In this document: positions 23,855 to 24,728 of the stretch, piece by piece | Layout of the letters: each line of letters starts with the position of its first letter | Numbering within the stretch: position 1 is the first letter of the stretch | Source: CAZVRZ01 sp964629965 | Lineage (GTDB): Bacteria > Chloroflexota > Anaerolineae > Anaerolineales > UBA4823 | Length of the DNA stretch: 24,728 nucleotides | Assembly (NCBI GenBank): GCA_964629965.1 | Contig: CAZVRZ010000081.1 | Location: 1 to 24,728 of the forward strand | Direction of reading: 5' to 3' | Made by a program: the position numbers and the translations under genes | The notes under the pieces: generated by a model | What the model was told of the DNA's origin: nothing | What the model saw: the letters and a program-made list of their open reading frames with translations, nothing else | The model's database searches: none

Positions 23855-24728
23855 CAGAAAAAGCTGTTGCATCACCCAAAAAGGGACGTGTTTTTTCCGG
23901 CGCCAGGCCGACTGGCCGGCAGCACCTGGGTAATTACCTTGGCGCAGTTCGCAATTACGTGGCGTTGCAAGATGAATATGAGTGCGTCTATTGCATCGTT
24001 GATCTGCATGCCCTGACAACGGTCGAGGATACGGCCAACCTGCGCCAGAATGTCTATGAGATGGCCTTGGATTGGTTGGCAGCCGGCATCCGGCCTGACG
24101 AATCGATCATGTTTGTGCAATCTCACGTGCCCCAGGTGGCGGAGCTGCATCTGTTCCTTTCGATGGTAACCCCATTGGGAAAATTGACCGATCTGCCCAC
24201 CTTTAAAGAAAAAGTTCGCCAGCAGCCGCAAAATGTTAATTATGGCCTGGTAGGGTATCCGGTCTTGATGAGCGCTGACATCTTGCTCTACAAGGCCTCG
24301 GTGGTGCCGGTAGGTATTGACCAGGCGCCGCACATAGAATTTGCCCGTGAAGCCGTGCGTTCGTTCAACTTCCGTTACAACACGAATGTCTTGATCGAGC
24401 CGCAAATGAAAAACACGGTCATTCCAAAAGTGATGGGGATCGATGGCCAGGAAAAGATGAGCAAGAGCCTGAACAACCACATTGAGCTGGCTGCCACCGA
24501 GGAAGAAACCCGCTTGCGCGTCATGCAGATGGTTACTGATCCTCAGCGCATGCGCCGCTCTGACCCTGGCAACCCGGATATCTGCAATGTCTTCTCGATG
24601 CATAAGATGTTTTCCACGCCGGAAGAAATAGCCCATATCGACCCATCTTGCCGCCAGGCAAGCATCGGCTGTGTAGACTGCAAGAAACTCCTGGCAAAGA
24701 ACATGAATGCTTACCTGGAGCCTTTCCG
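23851..24728 (+). CDS. trpS: Tryptophanyl-tRNA synthetase (3' end cut)
   Basis: The first 292 residues of a class I aminoacyl-tRNA synthetase that charges tRNA-Trp. The HIGH-type signature is P-T-G-R-Q-H-L-G-N-Y (His25 to Asn28) and K-M-S-K-S is at 202-206. Between them are Y-C-I-V-D-L-H-A-L-T, the D-I-L-L-Y-K-A segment and V-P-V-G-I-D-Q-A-P-H-I-E, all typical of TrpRS. GGGAG at 23841-23845 lies five bases before the ATG, which overlaps the stop of the SelW-like gene (ATGA). The gene runs off the window; about 40-60 residues are probably missing. Confidence 0.96.
   Translation, partial: MTEKAVASPKKGRVFSGARPTGRQHLGNYLGAVRNYVALQDEYECVYCIVDLHALTTVEDTANLRQNVYEMALDWLAAGIRPDESIMFVQSHVPQVAELHLFLSMVTPLGKLTDLPTFKEKVRQQPQNVNYGLVGYPVLMSADILLYKASVVPVGIDQAPHIEFAREAVRSFNFRYNTNVLIEPQMKNTVIPKVMGIDGQEKMSKSLNNHIELAATEEETRLRVMQMVTDPQRMRRSDPGNPDICNVFSMHKMFSTPEEIAHIDPSCRQASIGCVDCKKLLAKNMNAYLEPF

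Noticed and set aside
23872..24636. 254-residue open frame on the minus strand opposite trpS
   Set aside because: trpS motifs (HLGN, KMSKS) are unambiguous on the plus strand. The opposite frame is His/Arg-rich shadow sequence.

Overview
The window most likely comes from a Chloroflexota bacterium of the Anaerolineae type. This is inferred from lipoproteins with a LAAC lipobox followed by Thr/Pro/Ala-rich linkers, a sigma-like/LysM membrane fusion protein, a short NrfHA pair and divergent use of leaderless and Shine-Dalgarno starts. No rRNA, tRNA, CRISPR array or insertion sequence was seen. Both ends cut genes: a C39-like peptidase/TPR protein on the left and tryptophanyl-tRNA synthetase on the right.

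Left part (1-10465): the tail of the peptidase/TPR protein is followed by a lipoprotein beta-glucosidase of glycoside hydrolase family 3. Then comes a DNA-end-processing locus, with SbcD nuclease (2961-4256) and SbcC ATPase (7868-10438). The two are usually adjacent. Here they are separated by an 882-residue protein joining a degenerate sigma-70-like cytoplasmic part, one membrane helix, a LysM domain and a propeller-like exterior, and by a divergently read membrane protein with an internal duplication.

Middle part (10466-15952, plus strand): a respiratory and metal-uptake block. It has nrfH and nrfA (ammonia-forming cytochrome c nitrite reductase), with nrfA interrupted by an in-frame TAA. 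A strong promoter then precedes a lipoprotein with three tandem molybdopterin-oxidoreductase-like domains and one CxxCH. Last come the binding protein and permease of a tungstate/molybdate ABC transporter, without the ATPase.

Right part on the minus strand (15960-23427): two operon-like runs. The first is methyltransferase, DUF6159-like membrane protein and phosphoribosyltransferase. The second is a MEMO-family protein, a CNNM/CorC-like CBS membrane protein and the primosomal helicase PriA.

Right end on the plus strand (23603-24728): the most notable item is a small gene that ordinary ORF calling would truncate. Read from an ATG with a good ribosome binding site, it encodes a SelW/Rdx-family protein whose CxxC motif has an in-frame UGA in place of the second Cys (C10-A-V-U13). 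A SECIS-like hairpin lies just downstream. It is therefore a candidate selenoprotein, and its stop codon overlaps the trpS start (ATGA).
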